In this document: positions 24,043 through 32,222 of the stretch, piece after piece
Numbering within the stretch: the stretch's first letter is position 1
Layout of the letters: every line of letters starts with the position of its first letter
Assembly: GCA_045537495.1 (NCBI GenBank)
Contig: JAZSPN010000013.1
Location: 1 to 42,662, forward strand
Direction of reading: 5' to 3'
Length of the DNA stretch: 42,662 nucleotides
DNA from: UBA1425 sp045537495
GTDB lineage: Bacteria; Bacillota; Clostridia; Oscillospirales; Acutalibacteraceae
Program-made: the position numbers and the translations under genes
Notes under the pieces: generated by a model
Told to the model about the DNA's origin: nothing
Seen by the model: only the letters and a program-made list of their open reading frames with translations
The model's database searches: none

Positions 24043-24663
24043 TTACACGTTTTTCATGACTGCCGTATCAAGAAGAATTACGGTGTCATTACATGTATCA
24101 CAACATTTTCTTACAGCGTTATAAATATTTGCGGCACAAAAAATCCTTCTCGCATCCGCCGTTTCGGAATAAATTCTCTCCATCGCCTTGAAATATTCCT
24201 CATCCGACCTTATTCTCAGTGCCTCAATCTCTTCAAAAAAGCTCTTATTCCTGTCTGACTTTCTGAAGTTTTTCAATCCGCTTACGGCAGAATGTAAAGT
24301 AAAACAACATTCCTCCGCCGTTGTTGCAAGCCTTACTGCACTTTTATTTTCTGCATTATTATATGTATATATATACCGAAACGCATCACAAAAAGTTTCC
24401 GCCGATTTCAGAATACCGACCGACAGCGAAAAAATATCTTCTCTGTCCAACGGCGGTAAAAAATCCGTTTCCAGCGCCGAGAGTATATCTCTGCTCTGTG
24501 AATACGAGGCTTTGTGAAGCTCCTCCATATCGCTTCGGATTCTGAATATATCCGACATCTCGTATGTACCGAGAAAGCTCCTAAGAAGCCGTGATGCTTT
24601 CAGTGAATATTCCGATTGTACCGTCAGTCTGTCAAAATAATCAGTTTTCTGCCTGCTCGCCAT
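24043..24663 (-). CDS. DUF47 (PhoU-like) phosphate-transport accessory protein
   Basis: A 206-residue all-helical protein with no signal peptide. Its E/D-rich helices (FLGTYEMSDIFRIRSDMEELHKA, EDIFSLSVGILKSAETFCDA, ALRIRSDEEYFKAMERIY) fit the DUF47/PhoU-like fold, which binds metals with E/D clusters. These proteins usually sit beside a PiT transporter and tune phosphate uptake. That is the case here: the PiT gene is 13 bases upstream. Homology is weak in the first 30 residues, so the family call rests partly on this context. Confidence 0.75.
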   Translation of the reverse strand: MASRQKTDYFDRLTVQSEYSLKASRLLRSFLGTYEMSDIFRIRSDMEELHKASYSQSRDILSALETDFLPPLDREDIFSLSVGILKSAETFCDAFRYIYTYNNAENKSAVRLATTAEECCFTLHSAVSGLKNFRKSDRNKSFFEEIEALRIRSDEEYFKAMERIYSETADARRIFCAANIYNAVRKCCDTCNDTVILLDTAVMKNV

Positions 24664-24676
24664 TTTCCTGTCTCCG

Positions 24677-25729
24677 TCAAAAAATTCTGATAAAAAGCTT
24701 TGACATCAGAAATCCTATTATTCCGCATCCGGGAAACGTCATCAGCCACGCGTACACCATTTCTTTTACTACCGACCAGTTGACATTTCTTATGCTCTTT
24801 GCGGCCCCGACGCCCATAATCGCCGTCGTCTTCGTATGCGTCGTGCTGACGGGTATTCCCGTTAACGTTGAAAACAGTAAACAAAAACCTCCTGCCGTAT
24901 CTGCACTGAATCCCTGGTAGCCTTGAAGCTTCACCATATCCATGCCGACAGACCTGATTATTCTCTGACCTCCCGTCGATGTTCCGATTCCCATGACTGC
25001 CGCACACAGCACCATAAGCCATACGGGCACCGAAAAATCCGTATCATAATTTCCTCTTGAAAGATTTATTCCGAGAAGAAATACTCCGATAAACTTCTGC
25101 CCGTCCTGCGCCCCGTGCATAAATGCCACAAGCGCCGCCGACAGAATCTGTGCCGCTTTAAAAAAGCGTTCCGACTTTTCTCTTCTTATATTATAAAAAA
25201 CGTTTCCGACTATTTTTACGGTTATAAATCCCGACAAAAATCCGAGTACCGATGAAAGCAACAGTCCCAGAAGCACCTTTGCCCACTCGGTTGCACTGAT
25301 TCCCGAAAGACCGCCGTTTATGGCGACGCTTGCTCCCGAAAGTCCCGCTATCAGCGCATGGCTTTCGCTTGTCGGTATTCCGAAATACCATGCCGTAACC
25401 GCCCACAGCACTATCGCCGTCATTGCGGCACACAATGCCGTCAGTGCAGCATCGTTACCGCTTCCGAAATCGGCTATGTTATAAACGGTCTGTGCCACAC
25501 CGGAATTGATTCCCGTCATGACGGTTACTCCGAGAAGATTGCACACGGCAGCCATAACTATTGCCGTCCGCACGTTCAACGCCCTTGTCGATACACACGT
25601 TGCTATTGCATTCGGTGCATCTGTCCATCCGTTTACAAATATTACCGACAGTGTCAGCAATACCGTCACAAGCAGTGTTCTGTCTGAAAAGACAGCTGAG
25701 ATAAACTGAGTAAAACTCAAAAACCACAC
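24677..25729 (-). CDS. PiT-family inorganic phosphate transporter
   Basis: A protein of about 350 residues with ten or so membrane segments. It imports phosphate with a cation. The two PiT signatures are visible in related halves: FVNGWTDAPNAIATCVSTRAL near the N terminus and GIPVSTTHTKTTAIMGVG near the C terminus; GIPTSESHALIAGLSGA and HGAQDGQKFIG lie between. GTG at 25729 is preferred, with AGGT overlapping the stop codon of the previous gene; an upstream GTG at 25762 would overlap that gene by 26 bases. The DUF47 gene follows. Confidence 0.86.
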   Translation of the reverse strand: MWFLSFTQFISAVFSDRTLLVTVLLTLSVIFVNGWTDAPNAIATCVSTRALNVRTAIVMAAVCNLLGVTVMTGINSGVAQTVYNIADFGSGNDAALTALCAAMTAIVLWAVTAWYFGIPTSESHALIAGLSGASVAINGGLSGISATEWAKVLLGLLLSSVLGFLSGFITVKIVGNVFYNIRREKSERFFKAAQILSAALVAFMHGAQDGQKFIGVFLLGINLSRGNYDTDFSVPVWLMVLCAAVMGIGTSTGGQRIIRSVGMDMVKLQGYQGFSADTAGGFCLLFSTLTGIPVSTTHTKTTAIMGVGAAKSIRNVNWSVVKEMVYAWLMTFPGCGIIGFLMSKLFIRIF

Positions 25730-25736
25730 CCCGAGG

Positions 25737-26267
25737 TTACCTGAACAAAGTACCTCCGTCACTGTCGATTCCCACCGTCAGAGGGAAATTCTCCACAGTC
25801 AGTTTCTTTACGCTTTCGCATCCGAGATCAAAAAATGCAATTTCCTCGCACTCCCTGATACACCGTGCCGCCAACGCTCCCGCACCGCCTATCGCACAAA
25901 GATATACCGCTTTGTTTCTGACAATGGCTTCCGTGACATTTTCGTCCCGTTCACCCTTGCCGATCATTGCCGTAAGTCCCAGATCGAGAAGCCTCGGTGA
26001 GAATCTGTCCATTCTTCCCGACGTCGTGGGACCGCAACTTCCTATCACGGTACCCTCTCTTGCCGGTGTCGGTCCCGCATAATAAATACAGGCACCGTCA
26101 AGCTCAAACGGCAACTCCCCGCCACTGTCGAGAAGCTCGAAAATACGCTTATGCGCGGCATCACGCGCCGTATAAACCGTACCCGAAAGAAGTACTCTGT
26201 CTCCGTTTTTTAATTCCGACGCTCTTTCTTTCAAGTCGCCGACATTAATAATATGCAGCTTACTCAT
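25737..26267 (-). CDS. Fumarase/tartrate dehydratase beta-type subunit (lone)
   Basis: A 176-residue protein matching the C-terminal (beta) part of class I Fe-S hydro-lyases: LLSGTVYTARDAAHKRIFELL, GACIYYAGPTPAREGTVIGSCGPTTSGRMD and AIVRNKAVYLCAIGGAGAL. In two-subunit fumarases the alpha subunit carries the cluster-binding cysteines and normally lies just upstream. Here the upstream gene is DivIVA-like and no alpha gene is seen in the window, so the partner must be elsewhere or the protein acts alone. The start has GGAGATT ahead. The PiT gene follows with no gap to speak of. Confidence 0.85.
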   Translation of the reverse strand: MSKLHIINVGDLKERASELKNGDRVLLSGTVYTARDAAHKRIFELLDSGGELPFELDGACIYYAGPTPAREGTVIGSCGPTTSGRMDRFSPRLLDLGLTAMIGKGERDENVTEAIVRNKAVYLCAIGGAGALAARCIRECEEIAFFDLGCESVKKLTVENFPLTVGIDSDGGTLFR

Positions 26268-26289
26268 TAAAAATAATCTCCGTATTCAA

Positions 26290-26922
26290 TTATTTAAGAA
26301 AACGGTTTATTATTTGCTCGATTTCTTCCACCGTAACTTCTTTTTCTTCCGACTCGTTTTCTTCTTCCGTTACCGCTTCTTCGGCAGGTTCGTCCAACAC
26401 CTCTTCGACCGATTCCTCAGTAACGGTTTCTTCTGCAACCGCCGTAAAGAATCCGTCGTCATTTTCCGAATCCGTACGGTTCGTGAGAATCTCGTTCGCG
26501 GCAGTTTCCACCCTGAGCCTTGCACGGAGATCTTCAATCTGCTCCATAAGCTCGGCAATTCTGTCCTCCGCCGTGTTTTCCTCGGTCTGCGCCGTCACGG
26601 GAGTGCTCTTTTCCTTTTGAAGCTCCTGCATCTGCTTTTCAAGCTCCGCCTTTTCGGCACTGACTCTCGTTAACTGCTCCGACATCGCCGTCAGCATTCT
26701 GTCCACTTCTTCAACTGCCGATTTGGCACTGCTCATACAGTTTCCGACTGCCTCGGCATTCTTCCTTTTATAATCTTCGAGAAGCTTCGCCTGTTTCAGA
26801 CATTCGCCCTTGCTCTTCGAAAGCTCATTCTGAAGCTGTTCGATATATCTCATTACGTCGTTCCTTCTGAATCCGCCAAACGCCGATCTTTTGAACAAAA
26901 CGTCCTTTCTTTCTTCTTCCAT
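26290..26922 (-). CDS. DivIVA-like coiled-coil protein with acidic tail
   Basis: A 210-residue cytoplasmic protein. The first part (FKRSAFGGFRRNDVMRYIEQLQNEL, residues 10-34) resembles the membrane-binding start of DivIVA/GpsB proteins, in which the FGG-K/R-x-DV-x-YI pattern is conserved. Heptad-rich coiled coil runs from about 25 to 140, then a Glu-rich tail with TVEEIEQIINRFLK at the end. It may help organise the cell pole or division machinery. AAGGAG precedes the ATG. The region just upstream holds three TCGGACAG repeats (26958-26991). Confidence 0.6.
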   Translation of the reverse strand: MEEERKDVLFKRSAFGGFRRNDVMRYIEQLQNELSKSKGECLKQAKLLEDYKRKNAEAVGNCMSSAKSAVEEVDRMLTAMSEQLTRVSAEKAELEKQMQELQKEKSTPVTAQTEENTAEDRIAELMEQIEDLRARLRVETAANEILTNRTDSENDDGFFTAVAEETVTEESVEEVLDEPAEEAVTEEENESEEKEVTVEEIEQIINRFLK

Positions 26923-26957
26923 AACGGTCTCCTTAAATGGTATTACAATGCGGAAAT

Positions 26958-26991
26958 GCTGTCCGAACTGTTTCGGACAGTATCGGACAGC
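26958..26991. repeat. Triple TCGGACAG half-sites (two direct, one inverted)
   Basis: Within 34 bases, CTGTCCGA occurs once and TCGGACAG twice (26973-26980, 26983-26990). The outer arms can pair with each other, and the inner arms with the first copy, giving two alternative hairpins. It lies just after the transketolase stop and before the DivIVA-like gene. There is no T-run, so a terminator is unlikely; an operator or RNA switch is possible. Confidence 0.6.
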
Positions 26992-27000
26992 AATAAAATA

Positions 27001-27948
27001 TTATTTTTTCATAGCGACTGCCGTCTTCGCCTTCGAAACAATGTTAGCGGCATCAAGTCCGTAAAGATGAAGAAGCTCCGCTGCGGGGCCTGAGCGTCCG
27101 AAGGTGTCCTCTACACCGAGTCTTACGACAGGTACGGGTACCGTTTCACACACTACCTCCGCAACTGCTCCGCCGAGTCCGCCGATGATATTATGCTCCT
27201 CCGCCGTTACGATGGCACCCGTGCTCTTTGCAGCTTCAATAATTATATCTCTGTCAATCGGCTTGATCGTCGCCATATTGATTACCGCTGCCGAAATGCC
27301 CTCCGCTTTAAGAAGCTCTGCCGCCGTAAGCGCTTCGCCCACCATAAGTCCCGTTGCAATAATCGTTACATCGGTACCCTCGACAAGCTTTACGCCCTTG
27401 CCGATTTCGAACTTGTAGTCATCACCGAAGATTACGGGTACTGCAAGTCTGCCGAATCTCATGTATACGGGACCTTCCATGGCCGCCGCCGCAAATACCG
27501 CCTGTCTTGCTTCCGTATCGTCGGCAGGATTGATTATCGTCATGCCCGGAATCGTTCTCATCAGTGCGATATCCTCACAGCACTGGTGGCTCGCTCCGTC
27601 TTCGCCGACCGAAATACCCGCGTGAGTTGCACCTATCTTTACGTTGAGATGGGGATATCCGATTGTATTTCTGACCTGCTCAAATGCTCTGCCTGCCGCA
27701 AACATGGCAAAAGTGCTTGCAAATACCGTGTATCCCATCGTCGAAAGTCCGCCCGCGATACACATCATGTTTGATTCTGCAATTCCCGTATCAAAAAATC
27801 TGTCGGGATACGCCTTCTTGAATCCGCCCGTTTTCGTTGCCGCCGCAAGGTCCGCGTCAAGAACTATAAGCTTATCGTTTACAGCTCCGAGTTCAACAAG
27901 CGCCTTACCGTAGCTGTCCCTGGTTGCAATTTTTACCGTATCCGCCAT
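27001..27948 (-). CDS. Transketolase, C-terminal subunit
   Basis: A protein of about 315 residues, the pyrimidine-binding plus C-terminal domains of a split transketolase, as common in Clostridia. It starts MADTVKIATRDSYGKAL; FDTGIAESNMMCIAGGL and FEQVRNTIGYPHLNVKIGATHAG carry the conserved Glu and TPP-site residues; SVGEDGASHQ follows. The C-terminal domain contains AEEHNIIGGLGGAV. ATG 27948 is chosen because GGAGGG is six bases ahead; the upstream TTG is not needed. It starts two bases after the N-subunit stop. Confidence 0.93.
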   Translation of the reverse strand: MADTVKIATRDSYGKALVELGAVNDKLIVLDADLAAATKTGGFKKAYPDRFFDTGIAESNMMCIAGGLSTMGYTVFASTFAMFAAGRAFEQVRNTIGYPHLNVKIGATHAGISVGEDGASHQCCEDIALMRTIPGMTIINPADDTEARQAVFAAAAMEGPVYMRFGRLAVPVIFGDDYKFEIGKGVKLVEGTDVTIIATGLMVGEALTAAELLKAEGISAAVINMATIKPIDRDIIIEAAKSTGAIVTAEEHNIIGGLGGAVAEVVCETVPVPVVRLGVEDTFGRSGPAAELLHLYGLDAANIVSKAKTAVAMKK

Positions 27949-27950
27949 TT

Positions 27951-28799
27951 TCAACCCTCCGCTTCAATCTCGGCAAGAGCCGTTCTGAGCTCGCTCATAG
28001 CCTGTTCATACTGTTCCGTATTGGGTGCCGATCCGTGCCATGCGCACTGATTTTCCATGAAGGAAACACCCTTACCCTTGACGCTCTTTGCAATAATTGC
28101 GGTAGGCTTGCCCTTACACTGTTCCGCCTTCTTGAAAGCATCTTCGATCTGATCGAAATCATGAGCATCAATCTCGATAACATTAAAGCCGAATGCCTCG
28201 AATTTTTCGGGAATGGGATAAGGTGAATTTACCTCTTCCACAGTACCGTCAATCTGAAGATTATTGTTGTCGATAATCGCAACAAGATTGTCAAGCTTCT
28301 TTGCACTTGCGTACATAGCCGCTTCCCATACCTGACCTTCGCCGATTTCGCCGTCACCAAGCATGGTGTAAACCCTTACATCGCTCTTCGAAAGCTTTGC
28401 ACCGAGAGCCATTCCGACTGCCGTTGAAATTCCCTGTCCGAGTGAGCCTGAGCTCATATCCACTCCGGGAGTGTATCTCATGCTGGGATGTCCCTGAAGT
28501 CTGGATTCGACCTTGCGGAATGTTTTCAGCTCTTCCACGGGGAAAAAGCCCTTATGTGCAAGAACGGCATAAAGACATGGAGAAATATGTCCCTTCGAAA
28601 GAACGAAACGATCTCTGTCCTCCTTCGAAGGATCCGCCGGATCAACATTCATCACGTTGAAATACAGATACGTCATAATATCTGCTGCGGAAAGTGATCC
28701 GCCGGGATGTCCCGACTTTGCACTGTAAACGCTCTCTACAATGCCCATTCGAACCTTGCAAGCCGTTTCTTTTAATTGTTTTTTTGCAACTGCGTCCAA
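27951..28799 (-). CDS. Transketolase, N-terminal (TPP-binding) subunit
   Basis: About 282 residues covering the TPP diphosphate-binding domain. It transfers two-carbon units in the non-oxidative pentose phosphate pathway. SAKSGHPGGSLSAADI, SKGHISPCLYAVL, MSSGSLGQGIS and the TPP-binding GDGEIGEGQVWEAAM with IIDNNNLQIDG (GDG-x25-NN) are all present. TTG at 28799 is preferred: GGAGGTG lies six bases upstream and the upstream alternative would start inside this site. It is followed immediately by the C subunit gene. Confidence 0.93.
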   Translation of the reverse strand: MDAVAKKQLKETACKVRMGIVESVYSAKSGHPGGSLSAADIMTYLYFNVMNVDPADPSKEDRDRFVLSKGHISPCLYAVLAHKGFFPVEELKTFRKVESRLQGHPSMRYTPGVDMSSGSLGQGISTAVGMALGAKLSKSDVRVYTMLGDGEIGEGQVWEAAMYASAKKLDNLVAIIDNNNLQIDGTVEEVNSPYPIPEKFEAFGFNVIEIDAHDFDQIEDAFKKAEQCKGKPTAIIAKSVKGKGVSFMENQCAWHGSAPNTEQYEQAMSELRTALAEIEAEG

Positions 28800-28830
28800 A
28801 ACAGCCACCTCCAAGTTTTATATCAGTTTT

Positions 28831-29307
28831 TTAGTCCATCTTTTTGTAGCCCTCTTTATCGAGGTCATACTGCTGTGCGTTTCCGAGATTCCAAAGACAC
28901 CATTTTGCATTTATATCGTGTTCTACGCGTACCGATACCATCTTGCCGTCCTTGTAAAAATATCTGATATTTACGGAAATTTCATCGCAACCGATATACT
29001 CATACCCGTTAGCTTTCATCATCTCGACAAGCAGTGCATATGTGTTGTCACCCTTGGCACAGTAGATCTTGTCCGATATCTTCATATATGAAAGTCCCTG
29101 CTTTTTCATTGAACGAAGATAACCCGCTATCTCTCCGGAAGTGTAATCTCCTCCACTGACTACCGTAAAGGTCTTCATGTCGGGAGAAAGCACAATACCC
29201 GTCGGATTCTCGAAAAGATAATGAGTTCCGAAAAACAGTATCATGACAAGTGCCGCTGATGCTATTACCGAAATAAGTATTACTATTATCTTGTTGTCCT
29301 TTTTCAT
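28831..29307 (-). CDS. Small membrane-anchored protein of unknown function
   Basis: A 158-residue protein I do not recognise. One N-terminal membrane helix (about 7-27) is followed by an extracytoplasmic domain with alternating strands and helices: TFTVVSGGDYTSGEIAGYLRS, GDNTYALLVEMMKANGYEYIG and ISVNIRYFYKDGKMVSVRVEH. There is no lipobox. GAGGAAGACACAAA precedes the ATG. It lies 12 bases after the pseudouridine synthase gene and 31 bases before the transketolase start, so it is in the operon. Confidence 0.75.
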   Translation of the reverse strand: MKKDNKIIVILISVIASAALVMILFFGTHYLFENPTGIVLSPDMKTFTVVSGGDYTSGEIAGYLRSMKKQGLSYMKISDKIYCAKGDNTYALLVEMMKANGYEYIGCDEISVNIRYFYKDGKMVSVRVEHDINAKWCLWNLGNAQQYDLDKEGYKKMD

Positions 29308-29319
29308 TTTGTGTCTTCC

Positions 29320-30225
29320 TCACGGTCTGATTTTTTTCAGAAATTTTTCAAAGTAAGACGGTAACTCCGATTCTATACGGATATACCTTCCGTCGCACGG
29401 GTGTCGGAATCCTATCAGTCCCGCATGAAGGCACTGACCTCCGTCAAGTGCCGTATTGCGCGGTCCGTACACCGGATCTCCCGCTACGGGATGTCCTATA
29501 TATGCCATATGAACTCTGATCTGATGAGTTCTTCCCGTTTCCAGTCTGAGTGCCGTATAAGAAAAGTCCGAAAACTCCTCAAGCACTTCATAATGTGTCA
29601 GTGCATGGCGTGAATTCTTTTCTGTTACGCACATCTTCTTGCGGTCCTTTTCACTTCTGCCTATCGGCGCATTAACCGTTCCGGCATGGTTTTTGAATTT
29701 TCCGTGAAGTACCGCTCTGTATTCACGAAGAAAACTGTGTTCCTCGATCTGCGCCGCCAGCGCCTTGTGTGCAATATCGTTTTTTGCAACTATCAGAAGT
29801 CCGCTCGTATCCTTATCTATGCGGTGCACGATACCGGGACGTATCTCGCCGTTAATTCCCGACAGCTCCCCCTTGCAGTGGTAAAGCAGCGCATTGACAA
29901 GCGTACCGTCGGGATTGCCCGGTGCGGGATGCACTACCATCCCTCTCGGTTTGTTGACAACCAGCAGGTCCTTGTCCTCGTATCTGACGTCAAGCGGTAT
30001 ATCCTCGGGCAATGCCACTATCTCGCGAAGCTCGATCTCTTCCACCGAAATCACGCTTCCCTCTGAGAGCTTACTGCTTTTCGTAACGGTTTTTCCGTCC
30101 GCCGTAACTCTGCCGTCATCGATCATCTTCTGTATAAACGACCTCGACCACTCGGGATAAAGCTCCGACAGCAGTTTGTCTATCCTCTTCTGCGACGTAC
30201 CCTCGGGGACTGTAAACTCTTTCAA
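29320..30225 (-). CDS. RluD-family 23S rRNA pseudouridine synthase
   Basis: About 302 residues. An N-terminal S4 RNA-binding domain (SQKRIDKLLSELYPEWSRS through VEEIEL) precedes the synthase domain, whose catalytic Asp is in HRIDKDTSGLL (Asp137 from this start). The later motifs LETGRTHQIRVHM and HAGLIGF(R)HP complete the family. Members modify 23S rRNA near positions 1911-1917. TTG at 30225 is chosen: AAAGGA lies nine bases before it and it overlaps the lspA stop (TTGA). An upstream TTG at 30267 would overlap lspA by 46 bases. Confidence 0.9.
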   Translation of the reverse strand: MKEFTVPEGTSQKRIDKLLSELYPEWSRSFIQKMIDDGRVTADGKTVTKSSKLSEGSVISVEEIELREIVALPEDIPLDVRYEDKDLLVVNKPRGMVVHPAPGNPDGTLVNALLYHCKGELSGINGEIRPGIVHRIDKDTSGLLIVAKNDIAHKALAAQIEEHSFLREYRAVLHGKFKNHAGTVNAPIGRSEKDRKKMCVTEKNSRHALTHYEVLEEFSDFSYTALRLETGRTHQIRVHMAYIGHPVAGDPVYGPRNTALDGGQCLHAGLIGFRHPCDGRYIRIESELPSYFEKFLKKIRP

Positions 30226-30698
30226 CTGCTTTGTTCCTTTCTCCGTTTTTCTCTGACAATGTCGCAAATAAGATACACTATCATCAAAAACGAACCCGCC
30301 GTTATAAGACAGTCCGCAAAATTGAAAACCGCAAAATCCACAAACAACGGCTCGATGTAATCAATAACGTAACCTCTGACTATTCTGTCGTACAGATTTC
30401 CCGCTCCTCCCGATGCCACAAGCAAGAGCGACACATACAGCAATTTGTCCTTTATCTTTCCGCTCAGCAACACCGCCATAACCGCAACAAGCATAACGGC
30501 AGTCACCACCGAGAGGAATACGGTTTTTCCGCTCAGAAGACTGAACGCCATTCCCGTATTTTCGACATAGCGGAAAGCAATAACTTTTCCTATTTCAATA
30601 ATTCTGTCTTCCGCAAGAGATGCTTTTGCCGCCGACTTTATAAGCTGATCCGCAACAATCAGCACCGCCGTTGCAGTAAGTGTTAAAAATCTGCGCAT
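30222..30698 (-). CDS. lspA: Lipoprotein signal peptidase (signal peptidase II)
   Basis: A 158-residue protein with four membrane helices. It cleaves the signal peptides of diacylated prolipoproteins such as the DUF3798 protein in this window. The two catalytic Asp are Asp113 (VIDYI) and Asp129 (FNFADC); DQLIKSAAK and RYVENTGMAF are the other conserved blocks. The last bases overlap the start of the rluD-type gene. AAGGAAAAC precedes the ATG. It lies 21 bases after the DivIVA gene. Confidence 0.96.
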   Translation of the reverse strand: MRRFLTLTATAVLIVADQLIKSAAKASLAEDRIIEIGKVIAFRYVENTGMAFSLLSGKTVFLSVVTAVMLVAVMAVLLSGKIKDKLLYVSLLLVASGGAGNLYDRIVRGYVIDYIEPLFVDFAVFNFADCLITAGSFLMIVYLICDIVREKRRKEQSS

Positions 30699-30719
30699 AC
30701 CGTTTTCCTTAGTTCTGAA

Positions 30720-32180
30720 TTATTTTTTGCGGAAAAGACCTCTGAAGCCGCCGTCCGAATCATCGTCATCATCGTCAAATTCGTCGTCATCGTCTTCATC
30801 ATCTTCGTCGTCATCGTCTTCATACATGCTGAAAAGTGAAAGCTTGCGTTTTTTCTTTTCGGGCTTCTTGTCACCCTTCTTTTCCTCGGCGGGAGCTTCC
30901 TCTTCCTTTTCGGGTGCCTCGTAAATCTTTGTATCGTCAGACTCTGTTTCTTCAACATTGCCGAAGAAGCTGTTCTGCTCTTCACCGTCGTCGAAAGTCA
31001 TGTACTTGTCATTGAGTCTTCCGAAAGGTCTGTCCTCTTCAAGCACGGGAGCTTCCGTTTGCTCTTCAATAACAGCTTCTTCGTGTCCGTTATTGATTTC
31101 CTGTGAGAAAATATCGTTGAAATCCGCTACTTCAAGCTCCGGAATATCCTCCGCCTGAGAGTCTATCTCCTCGGGAACATAATCGTCAAATATTCCGCCG
31201 ACAAAGGCAAATCCGCCTGCGCTTACATCCTCTTCCGGTACTTCTTCCTGCTCTTCTTCAACACCGATGCCTATGAAAAATTCGGGCTCTCTCTCAGGAA
31301 GAGAAACTTCATCGATCTTTACTTCCGCGACGGGCTCTTTTTCTGCATAAAGCTCAGCCTTTTCTTCTGCCGCCGCCTGGACATCTTCCATCAGCTTTTC
31401 AATTTCGGGAAGCGCCTGTTCGACAACGGGTTCCTCCTTGACGGCATCAAAGCTCTGTGCGGCTTCAAGCGCCCTTTCTCCGAGTCCGTCATCGCTGTCC
31501 GCAAATCCCAGAAGCTGTTCGGTCATGCCGATCTGCTCGTAGCAGGATTCGATAAGCTTCGCCTTAAACTCCTTGCTCGAAGCTCTGACAGTTTCAAGAG
31601 CTTTCTTCTCTTTGATAACCTCGTTTTTAAGTGATCCGAGTATTTCGTCCGACTTCCTTTTTGCCTCCGAAAGAATGCTGTCCGCTCTCGTCTTCGCCTC
31701 GGAAAGAAGAAGCGTCGCCTTGCCCTTTGCCGAGCCTATTGTCTGCTCCGCCGTAAGACTTGCTCCTCTGAGAGTATCGGTTGCTCTCTGCTCAGCCTGA
31801 GTTACCGTCATTCTTGCGCGCTCTTCCGCCGTCGTCAGAAGCTCTTTCGCCTTCTTTTCCGAATACACGGTCTTTTCTCTCGCTTCTTTAAGTGCGGCCG
31901 CAACGCTTTCTTCACTCTTTTTCTTTGCCGCGGCTTCGATTTCATCGGCTTTCTTCTGTGCCACGATGAGAGTCTTTTTGATGAGCTCTTCTTCCTCCTG
32001 GTACTCCTTGACCTTTTCGGCAAGCATTCCCGCTCTTTTGAGAAGATCTCCGTTTTCTCTGTATATTTTTTCATATGCCGCAACTACGGTGCTGAAAAAC
32101 TTGTCCACCTCGTCGGCTCTGTATACGCCCTGTCCCGCCGGCTGAAATTTATACTCTTTTATCTGTCCGGGTGTAAGCAT
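30720..32180 (-). CDS. DivIVA-domain protein with long coiled coil and polyacidic tail
   Basis: A 486-residue cytoplasmic protein. The first part (MLTPGQIKEYKFQPAGQGVYRADEVDKFFSTV) is the DivIVA signature, which binds negatively curved membranes at poles and septa. A long coiled coil (to about 225) with repeated AEERARMT, AEQRATD, AEAKTRADSI-like heptads follows, then an acidic low-complexity region and a tail of almost pure Asp/Glu (about 450-475), ending GLFRKK. Its place just after sepF and before lspA is the division cluster of Clostridia. It probably recruits division or wall-synthesis proteins. Confidence 0.85.
   Translation of the reverse strand: MLTPGQIKEYKFQPAGQGVYRADEVDKFFSTVVAAYEKIYRENGDLLKRAGMLAEKVKEYQEEEELIKKTLIVAQKKADEIEAAAKKKSEESVAAALKEAREKTVYSEKKAKELLTTAEERARMTVTQAEQRATDTLRGASLTAEQTIGSAKGKATLLLSEAKTRADSILSEAKRKSDEILGSLKNEVIKEKKALETVRASSKEFKAKLIESCYEQIGMTEQLLGFADSDDGLGERALEAAQSFDAVKEEPVVEQALPEIEKLMEDVQAAAEEKAELYAEKEPVAEVKIDEVSLPEREPEFFIGIGVEEEQEEVPEEDVSAGGFAFVGGIFDDYVPEEIDSQAEDIPELEVADFNDIFSQEINNGHEEAVIEEQTEAPVLEEDRPFGRLNDKYMTFDDGEEQNSFFGNVEETESDDTKIYEAPEKEEEAPAEEKKGDKKPEKKKRKLSLFSMYEDDDDEDDEDDDDEFDDDDDDSDGGFRGLFRKK
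30753..30825 (-). repeat. GAT/GAC/GAA-rich simple-sequence tract encoding the acidic tail
   Basis: On the plus strand this is a run of TCATCGTC/TTCATC units, that is GAT, GAC and GAA codons for the Asp/Glu tail of the DivIVA protein. Imperfect triplet repeats like this are prone to length change by slippage, always in frame. Confidence 0.75.
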
Positions 32181-32222
32181 ATTCTCTGTTCCTCCATCTC
32201 AAAATTCTTTCACGTGTGCGTC

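Noticed and set aside
30753..30825. Repeat tract considered as a CRISPR or tandem-repeat array
   Set aside because: The units are irregular GAT/GAC/GAA codons inside the DivIVA gene, without spacers.
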